Positions 16,879 to 25,104 of a DNA stretch of 64,000 bases are shown here, one piece after another. Source of the DNA: JADJRH01 sp046351455 (GTDB lineage: Bacteria > Myxococcota_A > Polyangia > Polyangiales > Polyangiaceae); contig JAXLYM010000019.1 of assembly GCA_046351455.1 (NCBI GenBank), positions 124,001 to 188,000 on the forward strand, read 5' to 3'. Every line of letters begins with the position of its first letter. Within the stretch, counting starts at the first letter, position 1. Made by a program: the position numbers and the translations under genes. The notes under the pieces are model-generated. The model ran no database searches, had not been told where the DNA came from, and saw only the letters and a program-made list of their open reading frames with translations.

Positions 16879-19317
16879 TCACTGCGGCTCGTCGCACTTT
16901 CCGCTCTTCGGGTCCGACGTGTTGTTGTCCGTGCGGCACTCGTGCCAGTTGTGCGCCATCGCGCCGTCGTCGACGATCGCGAACACCGGCTCGCTGCCGT
17001 CCAGCACGCCCGCCGGCGCGTTCGGCAAGAGCAGCGTCACCGCCTCCGCCTCCGCCGGGTACAGCGTCTTCTTCGTCGCGCCGTCGCCGAGCTTCGTGCC
17101 GGGCATCGCGCCGGAATAGAAGCCGACCGGCACGCCCGCGGGCAGCGACGCCGAGCCGAGGTTGCGCACCGTCGCCACGATCCCGTAGTCGCCGAAGCAC
17201 TTCGGCGCGACGCTCACCACCGCGTCCGGCGCCGAGAATTCGCCCTCCGGCTGGCGGTTCTGGCGGTAGTCGTTGAGGCCGGGCACGGTCCAGTTCGGCG
17301 ACTCCATCACCGGGACCTGACCGTCCTCGCCGATGTTGGTGATGTGGTACGTGTGCTCGTTCCACACGCGCCGCGTGCGCACCCAAGAGCCGCTCTTGCT
17401 GCCGAACACGCGGATGCCCGACTGCTTCGATCCAGCCTCGGGGCACGTGATGCTGCTGTACGCGTTCGACGCGACCACGATGTCGGCCTGCCCGTCGTTG
17501 TCGACGTCCGCGACCACCGGGTACTCCCACAGCGTGCCCGTCGTGTTGCAGAACGGGTTCACGCCGTCGTCCGCGAACAACAGGTTGTCGCCGGTCTGAC
17601 CGTCGTACATCCAGAGGTGGTACTCGTCCGAGTAGACCGCCTCGGCCTTCCCGTCGCCGTTGAAGTCGAAGACCGCGCTGCCCGTGACCGCCGACGAGCA
17701 GTCGTGCGTCGTCTTGAACCAGAGCGTCGTCATCGCGTCCGGCACGTTCGGATCCATGAGCTTCTTGCCGTCGAACACGACGTAGCCGACCGCGCCCGCC
17801 GCGCCGATGTCGGGCGTGCCGTCGCCGTTGAAGTCCGCGACCGTGGGCGGGCCGCCGCCGTACTCGCTCGCCGCGTTGCAGTAGACCTTGGTCGACGTGC
17901 CGTTGTTGATGTCGACGTTCTTGCGGATCACCTTCGCGCCGCCGTCGCTCGCCGGGTCGTAATGAATGATCGACATCGCGTGCGGCGCGCTCGACGAGAT
18001 GATCACCACCTCGGGCAAGCCGTCGCCGTCGAAGTCGCCGACCGCGTGGTAGCCGGTCGTGAGCTGGTTCGCGCCGGTGCGCAGATCCCAGATCACGCTG
18101 CCGTCCGCTCGATACGCGCGCCTTCCGTCGACGACGTCGAGCAGGCCGTCACCGTCGACGTCGACGAGGCCGCTCAGCGTGTTGCCCCAGCTCGTCGCGG
18201 GATCGAGCTCCATCTTCACCGCGCCGGTCGCGCCGTCGAGCAGCGTGTGGCCGACGAGCACCTCGGGGTGACCGTCCTGATCGACGTCGCCGATCGCGGG
18301 GTGCTGGTAACCGCAGTGCACCTTCGTCGTGTCGGTCTGCGTCCAGAACGTGGTGCCGTCCGCGCGGAACGCGATCACGCCGGTGTCCTGCGCGGTCGCG
18401 TCGCAGCAGCTCGATCCGCTGGGGCCGGGGTTCATGCAGCCGACGATCTCGGGGACGCCGTCGCCGTCGAGATCCGCCGCCGCGAGGCCGCCGCCGGGCT
18501 GCACCATGTTCGGCGCGCTCCACTTGTCGACGACCTGTCCGCCCACGATCGAGATCGCGTGCAGCGTGCCCATCTTGAAGTAGCCGCCGCTCGTGAACGT
18601 GGAAAATACGATCTCGGGGATGTCGTCCTGGTTCACCTTGCCGTCGCAGTTGTCGTCGTCGAGCTCGACCACGATCGGCGTCATCATCACGTCGTTGGGC
18701 GTGCCCTGCGCGACGCCGCCCCACGCGTATTTCACCTCGGCGCCGAAGTCGTTCGTCGGCGGTTTGTACTGGCACTCTTGCAAGCACACGATCGGATCGC
18801 CTGGATCCTGGCCGGGCGCGCACTCCGGCGGCTTCGGCATGCATTTACCCTTCGGCGGGACGACGCCGCCCATGCAGCTTCCGCCCGCGCCGCCGGCGCC
18901 TCCGCCGCCGCTGTCGCCGAGCGAGTAGTCGCAGAGATCGCCTTGCGGACAGTCCGTCGCGTCGACGCACACATCGCCGGGCGTGACGCATTTCTGGAAG
19001 CTGCACACCTGCCCCATCGCGCAGCACTCGTTCGCGCACGCGAGCACCGGATCGCAGCACACGCCGCCCGCGCACACGCCGCCGTCGCCGCACATCGCGC
19101 CTTGCGACGCGCAGTCGCCGCCGTCTTCGAGGAGGCCGCCGCCGCTGCCTGCGGTGCCCGCGGTGGACGTGGTCGCGCCGCCTCCGCCGGTGGTGCCGCC
19201 GGCCGTGCTCGTGGTGCTGCCGCCCGTCGAGCTGTTCGTGCCGTTGTCGCCGCACGAGGCCGCGATCATCGCGACGATCGCGGGCGGAACGAAGGCCAAG
19301 AGAAGGGTGCGCTTCAT
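16879..19317 (-). CDS. Surface lipoprotein with FG-GAP/VCBS repeats
   Basis: 812 residues. A signal peptide ends at a lipobox (MIAASC), followed by a Gly/Ser/Thr linker, a Cys-rich segment (about 70-130, repeated CxxGxxC and CC pairs) and then a long array of FG-GAP/VCBS-type units with calcium-binding-like loops such as DLDGDGVPEIV, DVDQDGHPEVL, DFDGDGLPEVV and DFNGDGTPDIG. These repeats form beta-propellers in integrin-like surface proteins. This is a common myxobacterial secreted architecture. The partner is unknown. Transcription is divergent from the kinase gene, with a 155-bp shared upstream region. Confidence 0.92.
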   Translation of the reverse strand: MKRTLLLAFVPPAIVAMIAASCGDNGTNSSTGGSTTSTAGGTTGGGGATTSTAGTAGSGGGLLEDGGDCASQGAMCGDGGVCAGGVCCDPVLACANECCAMGQVCSFQKCVTPGDVCVDATDCPQGDLCDYSLGDSGGGGAGGAGGSCMGGVVPPKGKCMPKPPECAPGQDPGDPIVCLQECQYKPPTNDFGAEVKYAWGGVAQGTPNDVMMTPIVVELDDDNCDGKVNQDDIPEIVFSTFTSGGYFKMGTLHAISIVGGQVVDKWSAPNMVQPGGGLAAADLDGDGVPEIVGCMNPGPSGSSCCDATAQDTGVIAFRADGTTFWTQTDTTKVHCGYQHPAIGDVDQDGHPEVLVGHTLLDGATGAVKMELDPATSWGNTLSGLVDVDGDGLLDVVDGRRAYRADGSVIWDLRTGANQLTTGYHAVGDFDGDGLPEVVIISSSAPHAMSIIHYDPASDGGAKVIRKNVDINNGTSTKVYCNAASEYGGGPPTVADFNGDGTPDIGAAGAVGYVVFDGKKLMDPNVPDAMTTLWFKTTHDCSSAVTGSAVFDFNGDGKAEAVYSDEYHLWMYDGQTGDNLLFADDGVNPFCNTTGTLWEYPVVADVDNDGQADIVVASNAYSSITCPEAGSKQSGIRVFGSKSGSWVRTRRVWNEHTYHITNIGEDGQVPVMESPNWTVPGLNDYRQNRQPEGEFSAPDAVVSVAPKCFGDYGIVATVRNLGSASLPAGVPVGFYSGAMPGTKLGDGATKKTLYPAEAEAVTLLLPNAPAGVLDGSEPVFAIVDDGAMAHNWHECRTDNNTSDPKSGKCDEPQ

Positions 19318-19472
19318 GAGGATTCCTCCACGATCGAGGGTACGGCGGGCGGTGCGCGCGCGGAGGCTCCATTTTTTGCGCGCGCCGCGGGCCCTTCTGC
19401 GAAACCGGATGCGCGCATCGAAGGCGCGTTCCGCCGTTCCCCGCTCGTCGCGGCGAGGGTACGCTTCGCGGG

Positions 19473-21326
19473 ATGAGGACGCCCAGCGCGCCCGACGATC
19501 CCGTCACGTCCTGGGCAGAGGTCCAGCCGGGGACCGTGCTCGCGGGGCGGTACGTGGTCGAGGGCGTCCTCGGACAGGGCGGCATGGGCGTCGTGCTCGG
19601 CGCGCTGGATCGCACGACCGGGTTCGAGGTCGCGATCAAGGTGCTCTTGCCGGGCGGCGCGAAGATCGACGGGGGAAAGGAGCGTTTCCTGCGCGAGGCG
19701 CGCGCGGCGTCGTCGCTGTCGGGTCCGCACGTCGCGCTCGTGATCGACACCGGCACGCTGCCCGACGGCGCGCCGTACATGGTGATGGAGCGCCTCTTCG
19801 GGCAGGACCTGCGCGTCGAGCTGTACCAGCGCGGGCGGCTGCCGCATCTGGAGGCGGCGGCGCTCTTGCTGCAGGCGTGCGAGGCGCTCGCGGAGGCGCA
19901 CGGGCGCGGCATCGTGCACCGCGATCTGAAGCCCGGGAACCTGTTCCTCGCGCAGCAGGTGGACGGATCGATCGCGCTCAAGGTGCTCGATTTCGGCCTC
20001 GCGAAGGTCGTCGAGGGGATGGAGATCAACCCCGAGGGCCTCACGCGGACGGGCGTCGTCGTGGGTTCGCCGCCGTACATGTCGCCGGAGCAGCTGCGTA
20101 GCTTGAAGCTCGCGGACGCGCGCAGCGACGTGTGGAGCCTCGGCGTGATCGCGTACGAGATGGTGACGGGGCAGCGGCCGTTCCAGGGGATCACGGCGGC
20201 GGGCCTGATCGCGAGCATCATCGCCGACGCGCCGGAGCCGCCGCGCCGCGCGGTGCCGGCGATGGCGGAGGCCTTCGAGGCGTTGATCCTGCGCTGTTTG
20301 CGGAAGGATCCGAAGGAGCGTTTTCAGTCGATCGCGGAGGTCGCCGCAGCGCTTCGGGGAATCCTGACGTCCGCGCCGCCTACCCGCGGCCCTGCGGTGA
20401 GCGAGCCATCCATCACGACGGTCGCGACTGGCCACATCGACACGAGCAATCTCCAGACAAGGCACCTCAGCTCGATCGATATCGCGACAGGCCACATCGA
20501 GACTGGCCACATCGAGACTGGCCACATCGAGACTGGCCACATCGAGACTGGCCACATCGAGACTGGCGGTATCGAGACTCGGCACCTCCCGGCGAGCCTC
20601 GCGGCGCTCTCGCCGGCGGCGGATCCGACGGCGACGATGCCGCTTCCGGGGCTCGCGGACGTGGTCGGGGCGCCTGTGGGGTCCGCGATATCGGCGGCGG
20701 CTGCAGGGACGGCGGCGGCTGCAGGGACGGCGGCGGCTGCAGGGACGGCGACGGCTGCAGGGACGGCGGTTTCCACCGCGGACCTCGTTGCGGCCTCGGG
20801 GCCGACGAGCACGCTCTCGATGGGGTCGGCGGAGCTCGTCGTTTCGCCGCCGGAGGAAAGCAATGGGGGCCCGCGACGGCCGGTCCTGATCGCAGCGGCG
20901 CTCGGCGCGGCGGCGCTCGCGCTCGGAACCATCGTGCTCCTCGGGCGAGGTGACGCGACGTCCGGCGACACAGCCAACCTCGGCGCGAGCCCGGCAGCAC
21001 CCCTCGGCGCAAACACTGCATCCTCCCTCGGCGCGAACACGGCACCACCGCTCGGCACGAGCACCGCATCACCGCTCGGCGCGAACACCGCATCACCTTC
21101 CAACGCCGATACGGCTCGGACACCGCCGGCGGATACGACTCCACCCGTCGCGGCGGACACGACGGCGCCTGTCGCGGCGGATACGACTCGGCCTCTTCCG
21201 GGGGCGGCGGACTCGGCCTCTTCCGGGGGCGCGGCCACGGGGGCGCCGAAGGGCTCCGCCGCGCCGCGGGGCACGTCCACGGGCACCCGGCCGAAGCGGC
21301 CCGGCAACACGAGCGACTGGCGCTGA
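19473..21326 (+). CDS. Transmembrane Hanks-type Ser/Thr protein kinase with repeat-rich linker
   Basis: 617 residues. The kinase domain (about 22-290) has GQGGMGVV, the ATP-binding Lys in VAIKVL, HRDLKPGN (catalytic Asp151), DFGLAK and SPPYMSPEQ, so it should be active. A juxtamembrane region follows with three in-frame repeat blocks (GHIET x5, AAAGTA x4 and an eight-residue LGANTASP unit x5 after the membrane segment). One TM helix lies at about 472-492 (LIAAALGAAALALGTIVLL). The outer part is Ala/Thr/Pro-rich and looks like a disordered wall-spanning stalk without a sensor fold. A PEGA-type protein follows after 7 bp and may be a partner. Confidence 0.95.
   Translation: MRTPSAPDDPVTSWAEVQPGTVLAGRYVVEGVLGQGGMGVVLGALDRTTGFEVAIKVLLPGGAKIDGGKERFLREARAASSLSGPHVALVIDTGTLPDGAPYMVMERLFGQDLRVELYQRGRLPHLEAAALLLQACEALAEAHGRGIVHRDLKPGNLFLAQQVDGSIALKVLDFGLAKVVEGMEINPEGLTRTGVVVGSPPYMSPEQLRSLKLADARSDVWSLGVIAYEMVTGQRPFQGITAAGLIASIIADAPEPPRRAVPAMAEAFEALILRCLRKDPKERFQSIAEVAAALRGILTSAPPTRGPAVSEPSITTVATGHIDTSNLQTRHLSSIDIATGHIETGHIETGHIETGHIETGHIETGGIETRHLPASLAALSPAADPTATMPLPGLADVVGAPVGSAISAAAAGTAAAAGTAAAAGTATAAGTAVSTADLVAASGPTSTLSMGSAELVVSPPEESNGGPRRPVLIAAALGAAALALGTIVLLGRGDATSGDTANLGASPAAPLGANTASSLGANTAPPLGTSTASPLGANTASPSNADTARTPPADTTPPVAADTTAPVAADTTRPLPGAADSASSGGAATGAPKGSAAPRGTSTGTRPKRPGNTSDWR
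20491..20565 (+). repeat. 15-bp tandem repeat x5 in kinase gene
   Basis: Five identical GCCACATCGAGACTG units encode GHIET. Degenerate copies flank it on both sides (20424 onward and 20566-20580). Being in frame, copy-number change would alter linker length without frameshift. Confidence 0.95.
20697..20768 (+). repeat. 18-bp tandem repeat x4 in kinase gene
   Basis: Units of GCGGCTGCAGGGACGGCG, the last with one change, encode AAAGTA. In frame within the intracellular linker. Confidence 0.9.
20979..21098 (+). repeat. 24-bp imperfect tandem repeat x5 in kinase gene
   Basis: CTCGGCGCGAACAC-type units begin at 20979, 21003, 21027, 21051 and 21075. They encode LGANTASP-like octapeptides in the part predicted to lie outside the membrane. 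Confidence 0.85.
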
Positions 21327-21333
21327 TCCGACG

Positions 21334-22329
21334 ATGAGAGTCCGCTCTTCGATCGCATGCGCCCGACTGGCCTTCCTCCCGCGGGCGCTCTCGCTCGTCG
21401 CAGCCCCATTGCCAATCTCGTTCATCGCGGCCCCATGGACGATCTCGCTCGTCGCGGTCCCATTGACGCTCTCGCTCGTCGCGACGCCGGCGCTCGCGCA
21501 ACAAGACCCGAAGGCCGCGGAGGCGAAGAAGCAGTTCGAGGCCGGGATGGCCGCGATGAACAGCGGTGATCTGGCCCGCGCCCGCGAGCTCTTCACCGAG
21601 AGCCTCCGCCTCGTCACGAAGGCGAACACCGTGTTCAACCTGGCCGCTTGCGAGGAGAAGCTCGGCCTCTTCGCGACGGCCGCGCGCCACTTCGACGAGG
21701 CGCTCACGCTTCTGCCTCCCGGCGACGACCGGGCCCAGACGTTCCTCGATCGCATCGCCGCCGTCACGCCGAAGGTGCCGCGACTGACCCTCTCGCTGGC
21801 CGAGGGGGTGCCTCCCGGAACATCGGTGTTGCTGGACGGCTCCGAGGTCGCGGCGTCGTCGCTCGGGGTGGCGACGGCGGTCGACGGCGGGTCGCACGAG
21901 GTCGTGGTGAAGGCGCCGGGCCGCCTCGAACGGTCGTATCGCGCCGAGCTCGGAGAGGGCCAGAAGCTGACGCTCTTCGTGAAGCCCGGCGACAGCGCCG
22001 CGACCATGGGCGCGCTGCGGACGACGGGGTTCGTCAGCATCGGAGTCGGCGCCGCGAGCCTCGTCGCGGGCGGCGTGACAGGCCTCTTCGCGCTCCGCGA
22101 TCGCGACGCCCTCCAGAGCCTGTGTCCGGATCTCTCGCGCTGCGTGGTCCAGGGCGAGCCGCGCGCCCGCGAGGGAATGGCGCTCGGCAACGCGAGCACC
22201 GCCTTGTTCGCCGTCGGAGGCGCCCTCGCCGCCGCCGGAGCGGTGATCCTTATCGTCGGCCGCCCGAAGAACGTGGCAGTCCAGGCGACCCTCGGCCCCA
22301 CCGGACTCGGCCTCTTCGGACAATTCTAA
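21334..22329 (+). CDS. Exported TPR/PEGA-like protein next to the kinase
   Basis: 331 residues. An unusually long signal region (about 55 residues ending ATPALA) is built from four nine-residue hydrophobic repeats. A TPR-like helical part follows (AKKQFEAGMAAMNSGDLARARELF, VFNLAACEEKLGLF), then a PEGA-like beta domain (about 150-215, GTSVLLDGSEVAASSLG) and two C-terminal hydrophobic segments (about 230-250 and 290-310). This architecture is common beside myxobacterial kinases. It starts 7 bp after the kinase stop, so the two are probably co-transcribed. The function is unknown; envelope attachment or a kinase output role is inference. Confidence 0.88.
   Translation: MRVRSSIACARLAFLPRALSLVAAPLPISFIAAPWTISLVAVPLTLSLVATPALAQQDPKAAEAKKQFEAGMAAMNSGDLARARELFTESLRLVTKANTVFNLAACEEKLGLFATAARHFDEALTLLPPGDDRAQTFLDRIAAVTPKVPRLTLSLAEGVPPGTSVLLDGSEVAASSLGVATAVDGGSHEVVVKAPGRLERSYRAELGEGQKLTLFVKPGDSAATMGALRTTGFVSIGVGAASLVAGGVTGLFALRDRDALQSLCPDLSRCVVQGEPRAREGMALGNASTALFAVGGALAAAGAVILIVGRPKNVAVQATLGPTGLGLFGQF
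21391..21498 (+). repeat. 27-bp tandem repeat x4 inside a signal peptide
   Basis: Four nine-residue units (SLVAAPLPI, SFIAAPWTI, SLVAVPLTL, SLVATPALA) make up the hydrophobic core of the export signal of the 21334 gene. Confidence 0.85.
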
Positions 22330-22331
22330 CG

Positions 22332-22422
22332 TCCCCGCCCTTCGCGAACGAAGAGAGCGATTTGGGCGGGGCGGGCCGCGCGCAGGCCGCAGGCCGAGCA
22401 CGGACCGGGGGTGGGCACCGTC
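22332..22422. repeat. Dispersed GC-rich hairpin repeat, copy 1
   Basis: About 91 bp beginning CCCCGCCC (22333-22340) and pairing with GGGCGGGG (22364-22371), followed by a conserved block ending GTGGGCACCGTC and then TTTT. It lies between convergent genes, 2 bp after a stop. Copy 2 is at 33521-33612; from base 22360 on, the two differ at about three positions over 64. It may act as a transcription terminator for both sides. Confidence 0.85.
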
Positions 22423-22442
22423 TTTTGATTTCGAACAGTCGT

Positions 22443-23930
22443 TCAGCGCATCTGCAATCGGGCCACGAAGAGGTCATTGGAGCCGGCGCTCGACAAGGTG
22501 TCTTTCGTGGCGTCTTCTCCGCATGGGGTGGTGCCGTTCAGGCTGCCGACCAGGATGACGTCGCTCGATGCCTCGTCCGTGGCGGCCGCCGAGACGAGCG
22601 CCTTCGACTGGCCATCTCCGAAGGAACGCGACCACGTGGAGACGTTGGTTTCGTCGAGGGCCGCTGCGAAGATGTTGCTGTCGCCGCTCGTCACCGCGGG
22701 GAGCGCGCCTCCGCCGAAATCGAGGGTTCCGCCGTAGTCGCCCGCCACCACCGCGAGGCCCCCGGGATCGCCCGCGAGCGCCGTTCCGAGCCTCGGGCCC
22801 GTGCCCGCGAACGCCGCGGCCGTCGTCGTCGTCGGGTCGATCTGGCCGTCTTTCGAGAAGTGGAGTCGCGCGAAATAGGCGCTGACGTCCGAGCCGAAGA
22901 GCGGCGACGCTCCCCCGAAATCGAGGGCTCCCTGGAACTTGCCAGTCAGCCCGACCACGTCACCCCTCGCGATCACCGAGAACGCCGCTTGATCGCCCAT
23001 TCCACCGAAGGCCCACGACGTGACCTGCCCCGCGGCCGACACGCGGGACAAGAGCGCGTCCTTCCCTCCGCCGGCGTTGCAGGGCGGCAACGTGCCATTC
23101 TCACAGCTCCCGGCCACCCACGCGTCGCCGGACTCGTCCACCGCGAGCGCCTCCGCCGAGTCCTCTCCACCGAAGTCGAGCTGCGTCGACGACTGGCACG
23201 CTCCGCCCTCCATCAATCCCACCACGAACACGTCGACGCCCGCCTGGCTCGCGAGCGACGGACAAGGCTTGTCCGGGTGCAACGTGCCTTGAAACGAGCC
23301 GCTCACGATCAGCGCGCCGCCCGCCCCGATCGCGAGGCCCGTCACCGTCTGATCCCCGAGGCCGCCGATCACCCGGCTCCACAGGCACGCTCCGTCGCGG
23401 CCGAGCGCGATCACGAAGCCGTCCTTGTCGACGTCCTCCGCGCCTTCGTCGTTGTCGGCGCTGCCGTCCGTGTCCTCCGTGTCGGTCGCGGTGAGGGTCT
23501 GTCCACACACATCCATCGTCCCGTCGAAGCGGCCGCCCACGAACACGCGCCCTTGGGCGTCCACCGCGAGCGCCGTCGCATATTGATGCCCCGAGCCGCC
23601 GAACGCGCGCGCCCACGCCGGTGCGCCCGCGGCGTCGAGCTTGAGCACATAGGCGTCCTGCGGGTCCGCGCTCGTGATCACGGCACCCCCCGTGTCCAGC
23701 GCGCCGCCGAACGAGCCGGCCACGAGCGCCGCGCCCTCCCCGTCCATCGCCGCCGCGAGCCCGCGCTGCACCGACCCGTCGCCGAGCCGCGTCACCCACC
23801 GAAGACCGCCGGGCGCAGGCGCTGCGTCCGCCCCGCAGACCGCGTCGTACTCCCCGAAGCCGAGCAGATCCGAGCACCCGAGCGCGCCCGCCGACGTGAG
23901 GACCGCGAACAGCCATGAACGAGCTCGCAC
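22443..23930 (-). CDS. Lipoprotein with beta-propeller-like (SBBP-type) repeats
   Basis: 495 residues. The signal peptide ends at a lipobox (AGALGC). The mature part is made of about eight units with the theme W/F-x-R-x-FGG-x-G-x-D-x-x-x-A-x-A-V-D-x-x-G-x-x-x-V-x-G-x-F-x-G-x-x-D-F-G, for example WARAFGGSGHQYATALAVDAQG and VFVGGRFDGTMDV. These resemble the SBBP repeats common in myxobacteria. Probably sits on the outer membrane or surface. The partner is unknown. It converges with the 21334 gene across dispersed repeat copy 1. Confidence 0.88.
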   Translation of the reverse strand: MRARSWLFAVLTSAGALGCSDLLGFGEYDAVCGADAAPAPGGLRWVTRLGDGSVQRGLAAAMDGEGAALVAGSFGGALDTGGAVITSADPQDAYVLKLDAAGAPAWARAFGGSGHQYATALAVDAQGRVFVGGRFDGTMDVCGQTLTATDTEDTDGSADNDEGAEDVDKDGFVIALGRDGACLWSRVIGGLGDQTVTGLAIGAGGALIVSGSFQGTLHPDKPCPSLASQAGVDVFVVGLMEGGACQSSTQLDFGGEDSAEALAVDESGDAWVAGSCENGTLPPCNAGGGKDALLSRVSAAGQVTSWAFGGMGDQAAFSVIARGDVVGLTGKFQGALDFGGASPLFGSDVSAYFARLHFSKDGQIDPTTTTAAAFAGTGPRLGTALAGDPGGLAVVAGDYGGTLDFGGGALPAVTSGDSNIFAAALDETNVSTWSRSFGDGQSKALVSAAATDEASSDVILVGSLNGTTPCGEDATKDTLSSAGSNDLFVARLQMR

Positions 23931-24101
23931 ACCGGATCACAAGCGGGATGTCGCGCCCCCTTGTCAAGCCGCTCGTCGCCGAGCCGCCGCCCCCGGAGCG
24001 CGCTCCGCCCACGATCCGAAGCCCCGAGAGCGACGAGCGCCCGTGTCGATTTCTTCCGATTCAGCGCTTCACACCTCCGCCGGTGGACCGTTCTATCGGT
24101 C

Positions 24102-25031
24102 ATGAAAACATGGAGCTTGGCCGACTGGCCGGCACGGGGCGGAAGTGTATGGAAATTCGGAGCGGCGCTGGGGATGGCCGGCGCCCTCTTTTGTCAGGCA
24201 CGCACCGCGAGCGCGCAGCTCGGCGGCCTCGCCTACGTGGCCCCCACGAACGACGGACCGGCGGGCGAGAGCGGCCCATCGAGAGACGAACCTCCACCTG
24301 CCCCCGAAGAACACCGCTACGGCATCAACATCGACATGGGGGTGGAGTCTGCGTGGGTCTCGCGCGGCCTCAACATCGCGCAGAAGACCTCTCAGCTCGA
24401 TCAGAACCCCATCCTGAATCCGTCGGTCAACTGGACCATCGGCGAGTCCGGCCTCACCGTCGGCCTGGCCGGCACGTACCAGTGGGCGGGCGACAACCGC
24501 GAAGACCTCATCCGCGCGGGCATCGGCAATCAGCAGGACGTGAACCTGATGTACGAGCGCAAGCTCTCGGACCGCTGGACCGCGTACGCCGGCCTCACGT
24601 ACAGCTTCTTTCCGTTCGCGGACCCCGAGGTCGTCGGCACCGCCGTCCCGAGCATCCTGGAGCCGAAGGTGGCCATCGCGCTCCACAGCCAGATCGATAT
24701 CGGCCTGCAGCTCGTGTACACGGCCTGCCTTCAAGACGAGATCGCCGCGGGGCGCCACTTCTACATCCACCCCGTCCTCTGGAAGACGATCGAGATCGAC
24801 CAGGAAGACGCGCTCGACGTCACGCTGAGCGGCGGCGCCAAGCTCTGGGACGACCCCGAGATCACGGACAACGTCGCCGACCTGCAAGCGGACATCGTGT
24901 ATTCCCGCGAGCTGACGTCCACGTTCCACGCGAAGCCGGGCCTTCATTACGCCTGGACGAACCTCGCCGACGTCGGCTTCGAGAAGGAGCAGGTCGTGTG
25001 GTTCAGCCTGCACGGCGGGCTCGACCTCTAG
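24102..25031 (+). CDS. Outer-membrane beta-barrel protein, TorF-like
   Basis: 309 residues from the ATG at 24102. The signal peptide ends TASAQLGG. A mature beta-rich barrel follows, starting GINIDMGVESAWVSRGLNIAQ and continuing with alternating hydrophobic strands (LTVGLAGTYQWAGD, WTAYAGLTYSFFPF, IDIGLQLVYTACL) to a C-terminal strand ending in VVWFSLHGGLDL. The VSRG motif at the start of the barrel is typical of the conserved TorF/Gcw_chp putative porins. Solute specificity is unknown. It is divergent from the propeller lipoprotein. Confidence 0.78.
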   Translation: MKTWSLADWPARGGSVWKFGAALGMAGALFCQARTASAQLGGLAYVAPTNDGPAGESGPSRDEPPPAPEEHRYGINIDMGVESAWVSRGLNIAQKTSQLDQNPILNPSVNWTIGESGLTVGLAGTYQWAGDNREDLIRAGIGNQQDVNLMYERKLSDRWTAYAGLTYSFFPFADPEVVGTAVPSILEPKVAIALHSQIDIGLQLVYTACLQDEIAAGRHFYIHPVLWKTIEIDQEDALDVTLSGGAKLWDDPEITDNVADLQADIVYSRELTSTFHAKPGLHYAWTNLADVGFEKEQVVWFSLHGGLDL

Positions 25032-25104
25032 ATTCGGCGCGCCGAACGATCCCGACGCGCGAGGGGCCCGCGGACGCGCCTGCGGACGTGGTACGTCCTC
25101 TGCA

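Noticed and set aside
20491..20565. CRISPR-like array
   Set aside because: The 15-bp units are directly adjacent without spacers and in frame inside the kinase gene, so it is a coding tandem repeat.
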